From: Mucilaginibacter sp. SMC90
GTDB taxonomy: Bacteria; Bacteroidota; Bacteroidia; Sphingobacteriales; Sphingobacteriaceae
Length of the DNA stretch: 64,000 nucleotides
Assembly (NCBI RefSeq): GCF_022811725.1
Contig: NZ_CP094527.1
Location: forward strand, 2,480,001 to 2,544,000
Reading direction: 5' to 3'
In this document: in pieces, positions 1 through 8,647 of the stretch
How positions within the stretch are numbered: the first letter of the stretch is position 1
Layout: each line of letters begins with the position of its first letter
Position numbers and translations under genes: made by a program
Notes under the pieces: generated by a model
The model's input: the letters and a program-made list of their open reading frames with translations, nothing else
Told to the model about the DNA's origin: nothing
Databases searched by the model: none

Positions 1-1
1 T

Positions 2-1234
2 TTGGCGCGGTATACACCTGCCCCGGCAGGATATAAACCTGTTTTTATTAATCACGTTGGCAGGCATGCTGCAAGGCATTTAACCAAGGATGTTAAAACT
101 GCTTATACTTACAACTTACTGCAAAAAGCTGATAGTGCCGGCGTTTTAACGGCCAAGGGAAAGCAATTGTGGCAGATGATCATGCTTTTGCAAAAGGTAG
201 AAAAGGGGAACACTAAATCCATATCTGCCGAAGGGCGTAGCGAGTTGCGGGGGATAGGTGAAAGGATGTATAACAGCTACAGTAATGTATTTAATACGCC
301 GAAACCCAGGTTTAATGTTGCCTATACCAAAGAGATCAGGACAACGCAAAGTGCTGATGCTTTTTTATCCGGGCTGAAAGGAAAGCTTAAGGATTCTGCA
401 ATGGTCACTACCTATAATGATGATGTAAACCTGCGTTTTTATGACGAGTCGCCGGCTTATACCCGGTATGAAGAAAGTGGTGATTGGAAGGTATATAAAG
501 CCAAAATTGCCAAAGCCGAAAAGCTGGATCTGATTGAAAATGATTTGCTAAGCCAGTTTTTTACCCCTGCTTTTTTTAAAACATTGGGCAAGGCTGATGT
601 TGAAAAAATAGTTAACGACGTATTTGGGTTTACCACAATTGTTTTTTCATTACAAGAGGAGATAAAACAACTTGGCCTGAAACCCATCAACCTCGATTTT
701 GAATCGTTATTTACCTGCGCACAGCTTAAAAGCCTTGCACGGGTTGATGCGGCCGAAGACTACATGGTAAAGGGCCCGGGATTAAAGCCTGATGGTTTGC
801 CGGTGATTATAGCCGCGCCTTTACTGGCCAACTTTATCAATACAGCCGATCAGTTTATCAAAACAGGTAAGTACAATGCTCAGTTTCGTTTTGCGCATGC
901 CGAAACCATATCGCCGTTTGCTGCCCTTTTGGGGATTTCAGGAGCGGATAAAGTTGTAAAAGACATCAATGAATATGATAAGGTATGGAGCCCATCGGCT
1001 GTTATTCCCTTAAGTTCAAATATCCAATGGATTTTTTATCGAAAAAAAGGATCATCGAAATACCTGGTTAAAATCCTCCTTAATGAAAACGAAGTAAAAA
1101 TAACCGGGTTGCCATCATTATCACCATATTATGATTATACTGTTTTAAGATCATTTTATATAAAAAAATTAAAAAAGCACGGTGTTGGTTTGCAAGATGA
1201 TATGCAGGGTTTGCTTAAAGGGCTTAAAGATTAA
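2..1234 (+). CDS. Histidine phosphatase, MINPP-like (5' partial)
   Basis: Branch-2 histidine acid phosphatase of the multiple inositol polyphosphate phosphatase type, which releases phosphate from phytate-like substrates, usually in the periplasm or at the cell surface. The N-terminal catalytic motif is visible as GRHAARH near residue 20 (family RHGxRxP; the usual glycine is alanine here), and the proton-donor motif as HAET near residue 299, the HAE form typical of MINPPs rather than the HD of classical phytases. The reading frame is open to the window edge. The TTG at base 2 is unlikely to be the true start, because the signal peptide and roughly 25 residues expected before the catalytic motif are missing. 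The stop at 1232 is clear. Confidence 0.8.
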   Translation: MARYTPAPAGYKPVFINHVGRHAARHLTKDVKTAYTYNLLQKADSAGVLTAKGKQLWQMIMLLQKVEKGNTKSISAEGRSELRGIGERMYNSYSNVFNTPKPRFNVAYTKEIRTTQSADAFLSGLKGKLKDSAMVTTYNDDVNLRFYDESPAYTRYEESGDWKVYKAKIAKAEKLDLIENDLLSQFFTPAFFKTLGKADVEKIVNDVFGFTTIVFSLQEEIKQLGLKPINLDFESLFTCAQLKSLARVDAAEDYMVKGPGLKPDGLPVIIAAPLLANFINTADQFIKTGKYNAQFRFAHAETISPFAALLGISGADKVVKDINEYDKVWSPSAVIPLSSNIQWIFYRKKGSSKYLVKILLNENEVKITGLPSLSPYYDYTVLRSFYIKKLKKHGVGLQDDMQGLLKGLKD

Positions 1235-1320
1235 TGGGGGGCTGATTAAATAGCTTAAATGCCGGTTTACGCAAAACAAAAAGCCGCCCATAATACTTAT
1301 CTCCTTTAAAAAAGAGTATT

Positions 1321-1638
1321 ATGTCATTTGATCAATATCACGAACCCGCAAATGAACTGTCGGACGAAACCCGCACCTTTGCCCGGATGATAGTTTCGTT
1401 AACTGAAGAAGCCGAAGCCATAAACTGGTACGAGCAGCGTATCTCGGTTGAAAAAGATAAACAGGCCAAAGCTATCATGCAAAATGCCCAGCAAGAGGAG
1501 TTTAAGCATTTTGGTATGGACCTTGAATTTTTACTGCGCAAAAAACCGGTATGGCGTACCACCCTGCAGGCCATTCTTTTTAAAAAGGGCGATATTGTTG
1601 AGTTGGGAACAAAAGGTGAAGAAGCTGCCGAAGAATAA
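1321..1638 (+). CDS. EncFtn-like encapsulated-ferritin family protein
   Basis: Protein of 105 residues that resembles encapsulated ferritins (EncFtn), half-ferritins that assemble in rings and oxidise Fe(II) at a site shared between two chains. The first helix carries E29, E32, W36 and Y37 in TEEAEAINWYEQR. The second carries E60 and H63 in QEEFKHFGMDLEFL. Length and spacing match EncFtn, whose iron ligands are two glutamates plus a Glu/His pair. The usual partner, an encapsulin shell gene, is not adjacent: the next gene is an SGNH hydrolase 105 bases on. The C-terminus (GTKGEEAAEE) does not look like the shell-targeting peptide of known cargo. Family assignment is firm from motifs; iron oxidation and a free, non-encapsulated state are inference. 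Confidence 0.75.
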   Translation: MSFDQYHEPANELSDETRTFARMIVSLTEEAEAINWYEQRISVEKDKQAKAIMQNAQQEEFKHFGMDLEFLLRKKPVWRTTLQAILFKKGDIVELGTKGEEAAEE

Positions 1639-1743
1639 TCATTTTTACAATTTTAATACCATTGTTTTACCATCGTTACATTAAGTTAGGGCTATTGTAT
1701 TATCTTTAGCGCTTAAATTAATACGGCCCTACTACAAAAGAAT

Positions 1744-2349
1744 ATGATCTGGTACGAAGAGGATGTGAAGCAATTGGAAATTAAGCGAACAAAGCTTAAT
1801 TATGTGCCACGGGTAATTTTTTATGGAAGCTCATCCATTCGTTTATGGAATACGCTTGATGCTGATTTTGATGATATGCAGCCTGTTAACCTTGGTTTTG
1901 GAGGTTCAACTTTAGCCGCTTGTGTCTGGTTTTTTGAGCGGATACTTCATTCTTATAACCCCGAAGCCATTGTGGTGTATGCGGGTGATAACGACCTTGG
2001 CGATGGCCGCAATCCTGAAGAGGTTTTTATATTTTTTAAGCAGCTTACCGTTGAGGTTGAGCGGCTTTTTGGCAATATCCCCTGCTATTATATATCGCTT
2101 AAACCGAGCCTTGCACGCTGGCCTATTGTTGATAAATACAGGTACACAAACAGCTTAATTGAAAACGAAATAATTCACCGCCATAAAAACTGGCAATTTG
2201 TCAATATATTTAATCAGATGATAGATGCTTCTGGTAAACCAATACGCGAATATTATGATAAAGATGGTTTGCATTTAAGCAGCGCCGGTTACACTTTGTG
2301 GAAAAATGCAGTTTTACAGCGAATGCCACAAAGTATCAAATTAGCTTAA
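1744..2349 (+). CDS. SGNH/GDSL-family hydrolase
   Basis: Serine esterase-like protein of 201 residues. All four SGNH blocks are recognisable: block I FYGSSSIRLW near residues 28-37 with the nucleophile serine, block II glycine in GFGGST, block III asparagine in GDNDL, and block V DGLHLSSAGY near residues 178-187 with the Asp/His pair. No signal peptide is seen, so a cytoplasmic esterase or lipase-like role is likely. Substrate cannot be told. It is followed after 43 bases by another esterase-like gene in the same direction, so the two may be cotranscribed. Confidence 0.8.
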   Translation: MIWYEEDVKQLEIKRTKLNYVPRVIFYGSSSIRLWNTLDADFDDMQPVNLGFGGSTLAACVWFFERILHSYNPEAIVVYAGDNDLGDGRNPEEVFIFFKQLTVEVERLFGNIPCYYISLKPSLARWPIVDKYRYTNSLIENEIIHRHKNWQFVNIFNQMIDASGKPIREYYDKDGLHLSSAGYTLWKNAVLQRMPQSIKLA

Positions 2350-2392
2350 TATAGGGTTTACACACATTTGTCATCTTTCAGCGGTTTAAAAG

Positions 2393-3121
2393 ATGAAAAG
2401 AGAGTACCACAAGTGGTTTAGTCCATCACTTCAGCGTAATATGGAATTGCTGGTTTTTGGCCATGCCGGTGCCTCTATTTTATTTTTCCCTACTCGTACC
2501 GCCCGGTTTTATGATTATGAAGACTGGAGGGTAATTGAAGCTTTACGCAGCAAAATAGAAGCCGGCCACCTGCAGGTATATTGCGTTGACAGTATCGACC
2601 GCGAAAGTTTTTATAATGAGTACAGCCATCCCTATCACCGTATGGAAAGGCACCTGCATTACGAGCAGTATATTTTACAGGAAGTAGTACCCTTAATGAA
2701 AACGCTTAACGCCGATGGCTCAATTATATCGGCGGGTTGCAGCATGGGTGCTTATCATGCGGTTAATATAGCGTTTAAACATCCCACGGTATTTGTTAAA
2801 GTAGTAGGCATGAGCGGCCGTTATGATATTACCCAGGCTATGGGCAATTTTCGCGATCTGTTAGATGGGTACCGTGATGAAAACGTGTACTTTAACATGC
2901 CTAACCAATTTTTAAATAACCTGCACAGCCCCGAAATTATCGATCAGATCAAGCGTCTTCAAATTATCCTGGCCGTAGGTGAAGAGGATGCGTTTTTGGA
3001 AGATAATAAATACCTGAGCACCGTATTGGCTGGTAAAGGCATCCAAAATAGCTTGTATATCTGGCATGAAGAAGCCCACCGCGCCCGCTACTGGCGCAAA
3101 ATGGTGCAGCTGTATTTCTAA
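2393..3121 (+). CDS. Esterase family protein (esterase D-like alpha/beta hydrolase)
   Basis: Protein of 242 residues with an alpha/beta-hydrolase core of the putative esterase (PF00756) type. The nucleophile elbow is GCSMGAYHA near residue 117, followed by HPTVFVKVVGMSGRYD, the usual strand after the elbow. A late aspartate (GEEDAFLEDN) and the histidine of WHEEAHRARYW are plausible triad partners. There is no export signal. The family includes S-formylglutathione hydrolases and mycolyl-transferase relatives, and the true substrate is unknown. It lies between an SGNH hydrolase and a macro-domain gene, both co-directional with short gaps. Confidence 0.75.
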   Translation: MKREYHKWFSPSLQRNMELLVFGHAGASILFFPTRTARFYDYEDWRVIEALRSKIEAGHLQVYCVDSIDRESFYNEYSHPYHRMERHLHYEQYILQEVVPLMKTLNADGSIISAGCSMGAYHAVNIAFKHPTVFVKVVGMSGRYDITQAMGNFRDLLDGYRDENVYFNMPNQFLNNLHSPEIIDQIKRLQIILAVGEEDAFLEDNKYLSTVLAGKGIQNSLYIWHEEAHRARYWRKMVQLYF

Positions 3122-3169
3122 AAGCAAAACACTTTACTGTTTGTTATATCAGCTATAATTTAAAAAGTT

Positions 3170-3691
3170 ATGGGTACGATTGAACTGGTACAGGGTGACA
3201 TCACAAAAATTAAGGCCGACGCTATTGTAAACGCTGCAAATACCTCCCTCATGGGCGGCGGCGGTGTTGATGGTGCTATACACCGCGCAGGCGGACCGGA
3301 AATATTAGAAGACTGCCGTAAAATAGTTGCCAGGCAGGGTGGCTGCAAAACCGGGCAGGCTGTCATAACTACCGGTGGCAAATTACCTGCCAAATACGTG
3401 ATTCACACAGTTGGCCCTGTTTATAACAGTGGTAAAACAGGAGAGGAGGAGCTATTGCATTCTGCTTATTTAAATAGTTTGAAGCTTGCTGCCGAAAACG
3501 ATGTGCATACAGTAGCCTTCCCAAATATCAGTACTGGCATTTATCATTTTCCCAAGGATAAAGCGGCTGTTATTGCTGTTAAAACGGCAAGAGCTTTTTT
3601 GGCGGATGATAAAGTAGTTGAGAAGGTGATATTTGTTTGTTTTGATAACGAAAATTATAGTTTATACAAGGGTTTGCTTGATCGGCAATAG
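3170..3691 (+). CDS. Macro-domain protein, O-acetyl-ADP-ribose deacetylase-like
   Basis: Stand-alone macro domain of 173 residues covering the whole chain. It shows [20 protein letters not shown] at the N-terminus, the glycine-rich loop [15 protein letters not shown] near residues 28-42, and the phosphate-binding [17 protein letters not shown] near residue 117. These are the ADP-ribose contacts of the YmdB/MacroD class, which hydrolyses O-acetyl-ADP-ribose and mono-ADP-ribosyl esters. The length is typical of bacterial members. A Crp-family regulator follows 39 bases downstream. There is no sirtuin or ADP-ribosyltransferase in the window to indicate a dedicated substrate. Confidence 0.9.
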   Translation: MGTIELVQGDITKIKADAIVNAANTSLMGGGGVDGAIHRAGGPEILEDCRKIVARQGGCKTGQAVITTGGKLPAKYVIHTVGPVYNSGKTGEEELLHSAYLNSLKLAAENDVHTVAFPNISTGIYHFPKDKAAVIAVKTARAFLADDKVVEKVIFVCFDNENYSLYKGLLDRQ

Positions 3692-3730
3692 GCCAGATTT
3701 GCCAACACCATACTAAGTGTATAAATTGCA

Positions 3731-4303
3731 ATGATGCATCCAGCCTTAAAACAATACATTGGAGATAAATTAGTGCTATCGCCCCCACACGAACAGCTGG
3801 TAGCTAACTGTTTTAAGTCCCGCTCAACTAAACGCAATGAGATCCTGGTTGAAAAAGGGAGTATTGCAAAGCATTTATATTTTGTAGTAAAAGGATGCCT
3901 TCGCGTTTTCTTAACCGACGACAATGGCAACGAATCAACCCGGTTCCTGATATTTGAAGGGCGCATGGGTACAGCATTTCCGAGTTTTATATTGAAAGAG
4001 CCCTCCATTGCATCTATCCAAAGCCCCGAACCATCCGAGTTATTGGTGTTGAGCTATGCTGATCGCGATTTGCTGCTGAAGGAAATTCCCGGGTTTGAAA
4101 CCATGTATCGTTTAGGGCTTGAGCTTGATTATATTGCATCCATACAGCGGATAGAAAGCCTTATCACCATGGATTCAAAGGCCCGGTACAATATCCTGAT
4201 GCAAACCCAGCCCGAGATCATTAAAAGACTGCCCAATAAAATAGTTGCCGATTATCTTGGCATCTCGCAGGAAACCCTGAGCCGCCTTAAATCAAAAAAG
4301 TGA
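3731..4303 (+). CDS. Crp/Fnr-family transcriptional regulator
   Basis: Protein of 190 residues with a cyclic-nucleotide-binding-like beta-roll over residues 20-110 (LVEKGSIAKHLYFVVKGCLRVF) and a C-terminal helix-turn-helix (LPNKIVADYLGISQETLSRLKSKK) at the extreme end. It belongs to the Bacteroidota Crp-like group that often lacks cAMP-contact residues, so the ligand is unknown. There is no Cys cluster for an Fnr iron-sulfur centre. A second ATG directly follows the first, so the start is ambiguous by one codon. It could act on the secreted hydrolase gene 68 bases downstream, but no operator is obvious. Confidence 0.85.
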   Translation: MMHPALKQYIGDKLVLSPPHEQLVANCFKSRSTKRNEILVEKGSIAKHLYFVVKGCLRVFLTDDNGNESTRFLIFEGRMGTAFPSFILKEPSIASIQSPEPSELLVLSYADRDLLLKEIPGFETMYRLGLELDYIASIQRIESLITMDSKARYNILMQTQPEIIKRLPNKIVADYLGISQETLSRLKSKK

Positions 4304-4306
4304 ATT

Positions 4307-4327
4307 ATTGACTATTGTCAATCTTTT
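4307..4327 (+). terminator. Weak terminator-like hairpin
   Basis: A six-base stem (ATTGAC / GTCAAT) with a four-base loop sits directly after the Crp-type gene and is followed by CTTTTT. It is short and could be chance. If real it would separate the regulator from the hydrolase gene. Confidence 0.35.
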
Positions 4328-4371
4328 TGAAGTGCTAAATGCCTTGTTTTGTGATATAAACGCTGAATGTT

Positions 4372-5391
4372 ATGCACAAACAAATATTTATTGCAATCCT
4401 ATTACTGCTATACGATGGTGTTGCCCTGGCTCAAAATTTAGGCGAGCGTACCTTTAATTTCAAGGACGAAAGCCGCCTTAACCGCCCGGTGATAACCGAG
4501 ATCTGGTATCCAACTGCAGATACCTTAAAGTCAGCTGATAAACATTTCTCGCCCTTTTTAAGGCAGTTAACTGTGCGCAATGGTAAGCTTCCGGCAAGTA
4601 AACTGCCGCTTGTCCTGCTCTCGCACGGAACCGGCGGGGGCCGGTTAACTTTAGAGTGGCTTGCCCAGGCTCTTGCAAACAGCGGTTGTATAGTTGCCGC
4701 GGTCGATCATTATGGCAATACCTATGACCATAAAATACCGCTTGAATTTGTTAAGCCTTGGGAGCGCCCGTTAGATATCAGCTTCGCCCTTACCTCATTA
4801 TTGAATGATCCTGATATAGGGCCGCTTATCGATCAGCAAAAAATAGGGGCAACGGGGTTTTCATTTGGAGGCTACACCGTGATTGCCCTTGCTGGCGCAA
4901 AACTTGATTTTGAGCAGGCCCGCAATTATTATAAAACTATAGGCCGCAAAGAGCTGGACATTCCAGAGTTTCCGGGCCTGGTAAAATTATTGGATGATAG
5001 CACGCTGATTGCCGGTTCCAAGCATGTGCCACCGTTAAATGACAACCGCATCAAAGCATTTTTTTCGATATCACCCGCGTTGGGTTTCGGTTTTACCCGC
5101 AAGGAGCAAGTAGCTGATATTAAAGGTGCCTTATACATAGTAGGTTCGCAAAGCGATAGTATAGCCCCTGTTAAGACAAACGCACGGCATTATCATCAAT
5201 TAATCAGTAAATCAAAATATACCGAATTGCCGGGTAAGGTAGGCCATTATGTAATGCTTGGCGAAGCTATTGACGCAGTGAAAAAAGAAGCGCCTATATA
5301 TTTTAGTGATGATCCGTCAGTTAACAGACATGCTATTCATTTACAGGTGGATAGTTTGGCTGTGAGGTTTTTCAGAAAGGAATTCAAATAG
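4372..5391 (+). CDS. Secreted alpha/beta hydrolase (dienelactone hydrolase / PAF-acetylhydrolase-like)
   Basis: Protein of 339 residues beginning with a signal peptide (IAILLLLYDGVALAQN). The hydrolase fold is shown by LVLLSHGTGGG (oxyanion HG), the nucleophile elbow GATGFSFGGYT near residue 165, an acid near VGSQSDSIAP and the late histidine in GKVGHYVM. This pattern matches predicted dienelactone hydrolases and lipases related to platelet-activating-factor acetylhydrolases. The substrate is not predictable. It ends 69 bases from the convergent Kelch gene, with a strong shared palindrome between them. Confidence 0.75.
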   Translation: MHKQIFIAILLLLYDGVALAQNLGERTFNFKDESRLNRPVITEIWYPTADTLKSADKHFSPFLRQLTVRNGKLPASKLPLVLLSHGTGGGRLTLEWLAQALANSGCIVAAVDHYGNTYDHKIPLEFVKPWERPLDISFALTSLLNDPDIGPLIDQQKIGATGFSFGGYTVIALAGAKLDFEQARNYYKTIGRKELDIPEFPGLVKLLDDSTLIAGSKHVPPLNDNRIKAFFSISPALGFGFTRKEQVADIKGALYIVGSQSDSIAPVKTNARHYHQLISKSKYTELPGKVGHYVMLGEAIDAVKKEAPIYFSDDPSVNRHAIHLQVDSLAVRFFRKEFK

Positions 5392-5401
5392 GGTATCGCT
5401 T

Positions 5402-5447
5402 TAAACAAAGCAGCCGGTTAAAGTACTTTAACCGGCTGCTTTGTTTA
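5402..5447. terminator. Bidirectional terminator, perfect palindrome
   Basis: Twenty-two-base arms with no mismatch surround a two-base centre (arm core AAAGCAGCCGGTTAAAG). It lies between the convergent hydrolase and Kelch genes, eleven bases after one stop and twelve before the other. A- and T-rich arm ends give U-runs on both strands. Confidence 0.85.
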
Positions 5448-5459
5448 TGGTTAATTATA

Positions 5460-6476
5460 TTACCTGCTTGTAGAGTTTTTAAGAAAAGGCGTAATATTGG
5501 TGGTCTGTACTGTTTCCAGGGTCGAAGTATTGAAGGCTTTAAAGCGGGTACTTCCGCCAAAAACAAACAGCATATTATTTACTATTGCTGATGACGCAGC
5601 CCGGCGTGGCTCCATATTTGATTTCAGTTTGATGAATTTGCAGTTGTCGGTATCAAAGTATCCTAAAAGGTTTTCATCATCGTAACTGCCCGCAACAAAT
5701 ATCACATTGCCGCTTGCCGCTACGCTATTAGCCGACATAAATTCGGGCAGTTTGCCAGCCGTTTTCCACGTATTGGTTTTGATGTCATAGGCGTAAATAC
5801 TAGTACCCTGGTGTTTAAGAAAAGTATCATAACCGCCAAAAGTATAAATAACACCATTTACTACAGCTCCTGCAGCCTGCAGGTACTCGGGCATACTGGC
5901 CAGTTGTTTAAATTTGAGCGTTATAGGATCAAACTCATAAACCGAGTTGATACTGCGTTTACCTTCGCGGCTGCCGCCGAATAAATAGATCTTATTGTCC
6001 CATTCAACAGCAGAGCCATAGGTGCTGGCCATCGGGTTCAATACGTTGAGATTTTTTACCTCGCCGGTTTTAATGTCAACGCTTTGCACACCCTGAAATA
6101 TCTGGCTGGTGCGTATATCGGCGCTAACGCTGCCAATACCTCCAAAAACATATATTTTACCGGTAGCGGGAACATAAGCAGTTGCCGATTGAACTTTGTT
6201 GCCGCCCATATCGGCAATTTTGGTCCAGCTATTAGTTTCAGGGCTATATTTCAATACATCCGACGAATATCCGCCACGACCGCCTTTATAACCTGCTACG
6301 GTGTAAATGTTGTTACCATCGGTAACACTGCTGGTCCAGGTAAGCGGGTATGGCAGGTTAGCTGCATTTTGAAAAGTAATTGTTGGTGCAACCGCCTGCT
6401 GAGATTGTGCCGATACAGGGTTATAACTTAACCCGGTAAAAGCTAAAAGGATACAAAAGGTTTTTATTGATTTCAT
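5460..6476 (-). CDS. Secreted Kelch-repeat protein
   Basis: Protein of 338 residues with a signal peptide (FCILLAFTGLSYNPVSAQ). About five to six Kelch motifs follow, each with a paired glycine and an aromatic residue, for example YVFGGIGS, YLFGGSREG, YTFGGYDT, FVAGSYDDEN and FVFGGSTRF, predicting a beta-propeller. It has no added enzymatic domain and no T9SS tail. Bacterial Kelch proteins include sialate mutarotases (NanM) and galactose-oxidase relatives, but no sialic-acid genes are nearby, so the role is probably protein or glycan binding. It is divergent from the gene at 6679. Confidence 0.85.
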   Translation of the reverse strand: MKSIKTFCILLAFTGLSYNPVSAQSQQAVAPTITFQNAANLPYPLTWTSSVTDGNNIYTVAGYKGGRGGYSSDVLKYSPETNSWTKIADMGGNKVQSATAYVPATGKIYVFGGIGSVSADIRTSQIFQGVQSVDIKTGEVKNLNVLNPMASTYGSAVEWDNKIYLFGGSREGKRSINSVYEFDPITLKFKQLASMPEYLQAAGAVVNGVIYTFGGYDTFLKHQGTSIYAYDIKTNTWKTAGKLPEFMSANSVAASGNVIFVAGSYDDENLLGYFDTDNCKFIKLKSNMEPRRAASSAIVNNMLFVFGGSTRFKAFNTSTLETVQTTNITPFLKNSTSR

Positions 6477-6678
6477 GGAGGTTTGGTTTTATTAAGTGAA
6501 TATACAAATTGTTAAACCGGATAATAAGTGCCGGGTTTAATTGTAGCTTATTATTTACACTGAAAATTATATAGCATTAATCCATTTTTAACAAAACCTT
6601 ATTATCCAGCTAAAAACATTTTTATTGTGTATGAGTTGATAATTTAACTCTGAGTATTAAATTATTTCTGCTGATACT

Positions 6679-8082
6679 ATGAAAGCTTTTCTGTTTTGTT
6701 TTCTTATCATGATTTTAACCGGCGTTGATGCCGGGGCACAAGCAAAAAATGTAAGCGGCGTTTATGCCGGTATTGAATTAACCTTGCCTGTTACCATGGG
6801 CGCGGGAATGGGACGTAACGACGTGGTGTACATGCTAAGGCCTGATGGTACGTTCAATGATCTGCTTAAAAAGCCCGACTGGAAAACCCGCGTTGCCGGT
6901 CATTACCAGGTTCAGGGCAATACACTCAAAATGCAATACCTTAAAGGTTCTAAACAGGAATACAAATTTGAGGCAGACGGCGATATTGATGCTGGCAGCT
7001 TCAATATACTGAAACTTAACACAGCTGATAGGGTGCCCGCCGGGTATTATGAATTTACCCATGCAAGTAGCGCAGGGGGCATGAACACCGGCCAGGTATT
7101 TGTTGGTACCGCTGGCGAAAAGGGACTTTATTTTGATGGGAAAGGTAACTTCAGTCAAAACAGTTCTTCGGCTACAATGGTATCGGGTGAGGGCATTGGT
7201 GGCGGCGGAAGCCATAAAGACAGCGGTGAGGGTACTTATACCATTAAAGACGGTACGCTTACTTTAACTTACAGCACCGGTAAATCCGAAACTCACAGCT
7301 TTTTCTGCCGCCCCGGCGAAAAGCCGATCATGGCAGCCATAGACGGTAACATTTATTTCATGAAAGATAAAGCGCCCAAAAGTGCTTCATCTGTAGCTAA
7401 AACTGCACCCGGTGCTCGCGGCAATACCGCTGTTGCCACTACGGAAAGCTCCGCAACAGGAGCAAGCAATAATAATGATGGTGCAAGCCTACTGCGCAAG
7501 GCTGCCGAAGTGCATGGCGGGGCAAAGCTTGACGCAATTAAAACAATGCAGGTATCCGCTACAATGATGGGGATTGATATTACCCTTAAAATTGATCTGA
7601 CAGCCCGCCGGGTGCGCTCCGAGCTTCGTAAGGGAGGCAAATTGTTACAGGTAGAACAAATGGAGGGGGATAATGGCTGGCAATGGCGTAACGGCAGTAA
7701 GCAACCACTATCAGCCGCCCGCCTGGCGCAGTTGAAACAGGGGTTTCGCTCCGGCCCATTGCTGTTCCGGAAAGAAAACCTTGATAAACTTCAGAACGTT
7801 AAGGCGCAGCAGGGCAAAAACAATATGGTAATCGTAAGCTATAACTTTGATGGTGTAACCAGTTTTGCAGCTTTAAACGGTAACAGCCAGCTGGTTGGTG
7901 AAGGCACTAAAACCGGTTCGGTAATACAGGCATCGGCGTTTACCGGTTTTAAAACGGTAGATGGCATTGTATTGCCTGCTGCTGAACTACAAAGCGAAGG
8001 CACGCAAAAAAGTAGTATTACCTATAACGATTACAAAATAAATCCTTCGTTTACAGATGCTGATTGGGCAGATGCACGGTAA
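6679..8082 (+). CDS. Exported protein with C-terminal LolA-like (lipoprotein-sorting-type) domain
   Basis: Protein of 467 residues with a signal peptide (FLIMILTGVDAGAQA). Residues 20-230 are a Gly/Thr-rich beta region (YAGIELTLPVTMGAG, GSFNILKLN). Residues 235-265 form a Ser/Ala linker. From residue 268 (LLRKAAEVHGGAKLDAIKTM) the sequence resembles outer-membrane lipoprotein-sorting (LolA/LppX-type) beta domains common in Bacteroidota exported proteins. The exact function is unknown. It has an unusually high proportion of Gly, Ala and Lys. It is convergent with the 129-residue membrane-protein gene nine bases downstream. Confidence 0.6.
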   Translation: MKAFLFCFLIMILTGVDAGAQAKNVSGVYAGIELTLPVTMGAGMGRNDVVYMLRPDGTFNDLLKKPDWKTRVAGHYQVQGNTLKMQYLKGSKQEYKFEADGDIDAGSFNILKLNTADRVPAGYYEFTHASSAGGMNTGQVFVGTAGEKGLYFDGKGNFSQNSSSATMVSGEGIGGGGSHKDSGEGTYTIKDGTLTLTYSTGKSETHSFFCRPGEKPIMAAIDGNIYFMKDKAPKSASSVAKTAPGARGNTAVATTESSATGASNNNDGASLLRKAAEVHGGAKLDAIKTMQVSATMMGIDITLKIDLTARRVRSELRKGGKLLQVEQMEGDNGWQWRNGSKQPLSAARLAQLKQGFRSGPLLFRKENLDKLQNVKAQQGKNNMVIVSYNFDGVTSFAALNGNSQLVGEGTKTGSVIQASAFTGFKTVDGIVLPAAELQSEGTQKSSITYNDYKINPSFTDADWADAR

Positions 8083-8090
8083 CAGCTGGT

Positions 8091-8480
8091 TTATAAGGTA
8101 TTCAATACCCGGTGGTAAATGATCTTAACGGGCTCAACGAGCAGTATGGTGACAATAATGATAAAAAACACCTGCTGATCACTTGTTTTATAACGGGCTA
8201 TTACCAACAAGCCAATGGCCAGCAAAAATAATGGAGCTGCATATTTAAGCGTGCTCCAGCTGGATTTTGTTTTGGTTTCGATAAGGTTGTATATCAGATA
8301 ACTGCAAACAGCTATTACATAGCCCGGTATTGCAAACAAAGCATACATTATTGCTGCCTCTATCTCGTTTCCTTCGCGGGCAATACCGTAAATAATGAGT
8401 GTAATTATCAAAAAAGGTATACAGGTACCTGCCTGTATAAGCGCTTGTGAAATTAGGGTTATTGGTTGTTTTAAGCTCAT
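8091..8480 (-). CDS. Small membrane protein, unknown function
   Basis: Protein of 129 residues with four predicted membrane segments: IPFLIITLIIYGIA, AIMYALFAIPGYVIAVCSYLIYN, AAPLFLLAIGLLVI and QVFFIIIVTILLVEPV. No catalytic or transport motif is recognised. The composition fits a small integral membrane protein, and it stands as a single-gene unit between a convergent and a divergent neighbour. Confidence 0.6.
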   Translation of the reverse strand: MSLKQPITLISQALIQAGTCIPFLIITLIIYGIAREGNEIEAAIMYALFAIPGYVIAVCSYLIYNLIETKTKSSWSTLKYAAPLFLLAIGLLVIARYKTSDQQVFFIIIVTILLVEPVKIIYHRVLNTL

Positions 8481-8611
8481 TGAAAGCCTAAAAATAACAG
8501 AAAGTTTCTGAATAATGCAACTGGTAGGTTAAACTCTGTCAACTCAAACGATGTAGTTAAAATATACGGTTTGGGACACTCTTACAACGATATACGTTAG
8601 GCCTAAAGCTA

Positions 8612-8619
8612 TATATTTG
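8612..8619 (+). promoter_or_regulatory. Bacteroidota -7 promoter element for the GH3 gene
   Basis: TATATTTG matches the phylum -7 consensus TAnnTTTG exactly, 28 bases before the start codon. No TTTG -33 box is found at the usual spacing, so the promoter call rests on the -7 box alone. Confidence 0.45.
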
Positions 8620-8647
8620 GAAAAAAACCAACACCAATACAACCCTC

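Noticed and set aside
1744..3121. Defence or toxin island around the macro-domain gene
   Set aside because: Neighbours are ordinary esterases and a Crp-type regulator; no ADP-ribosyltransferase, nuclease or antitoxin was found.
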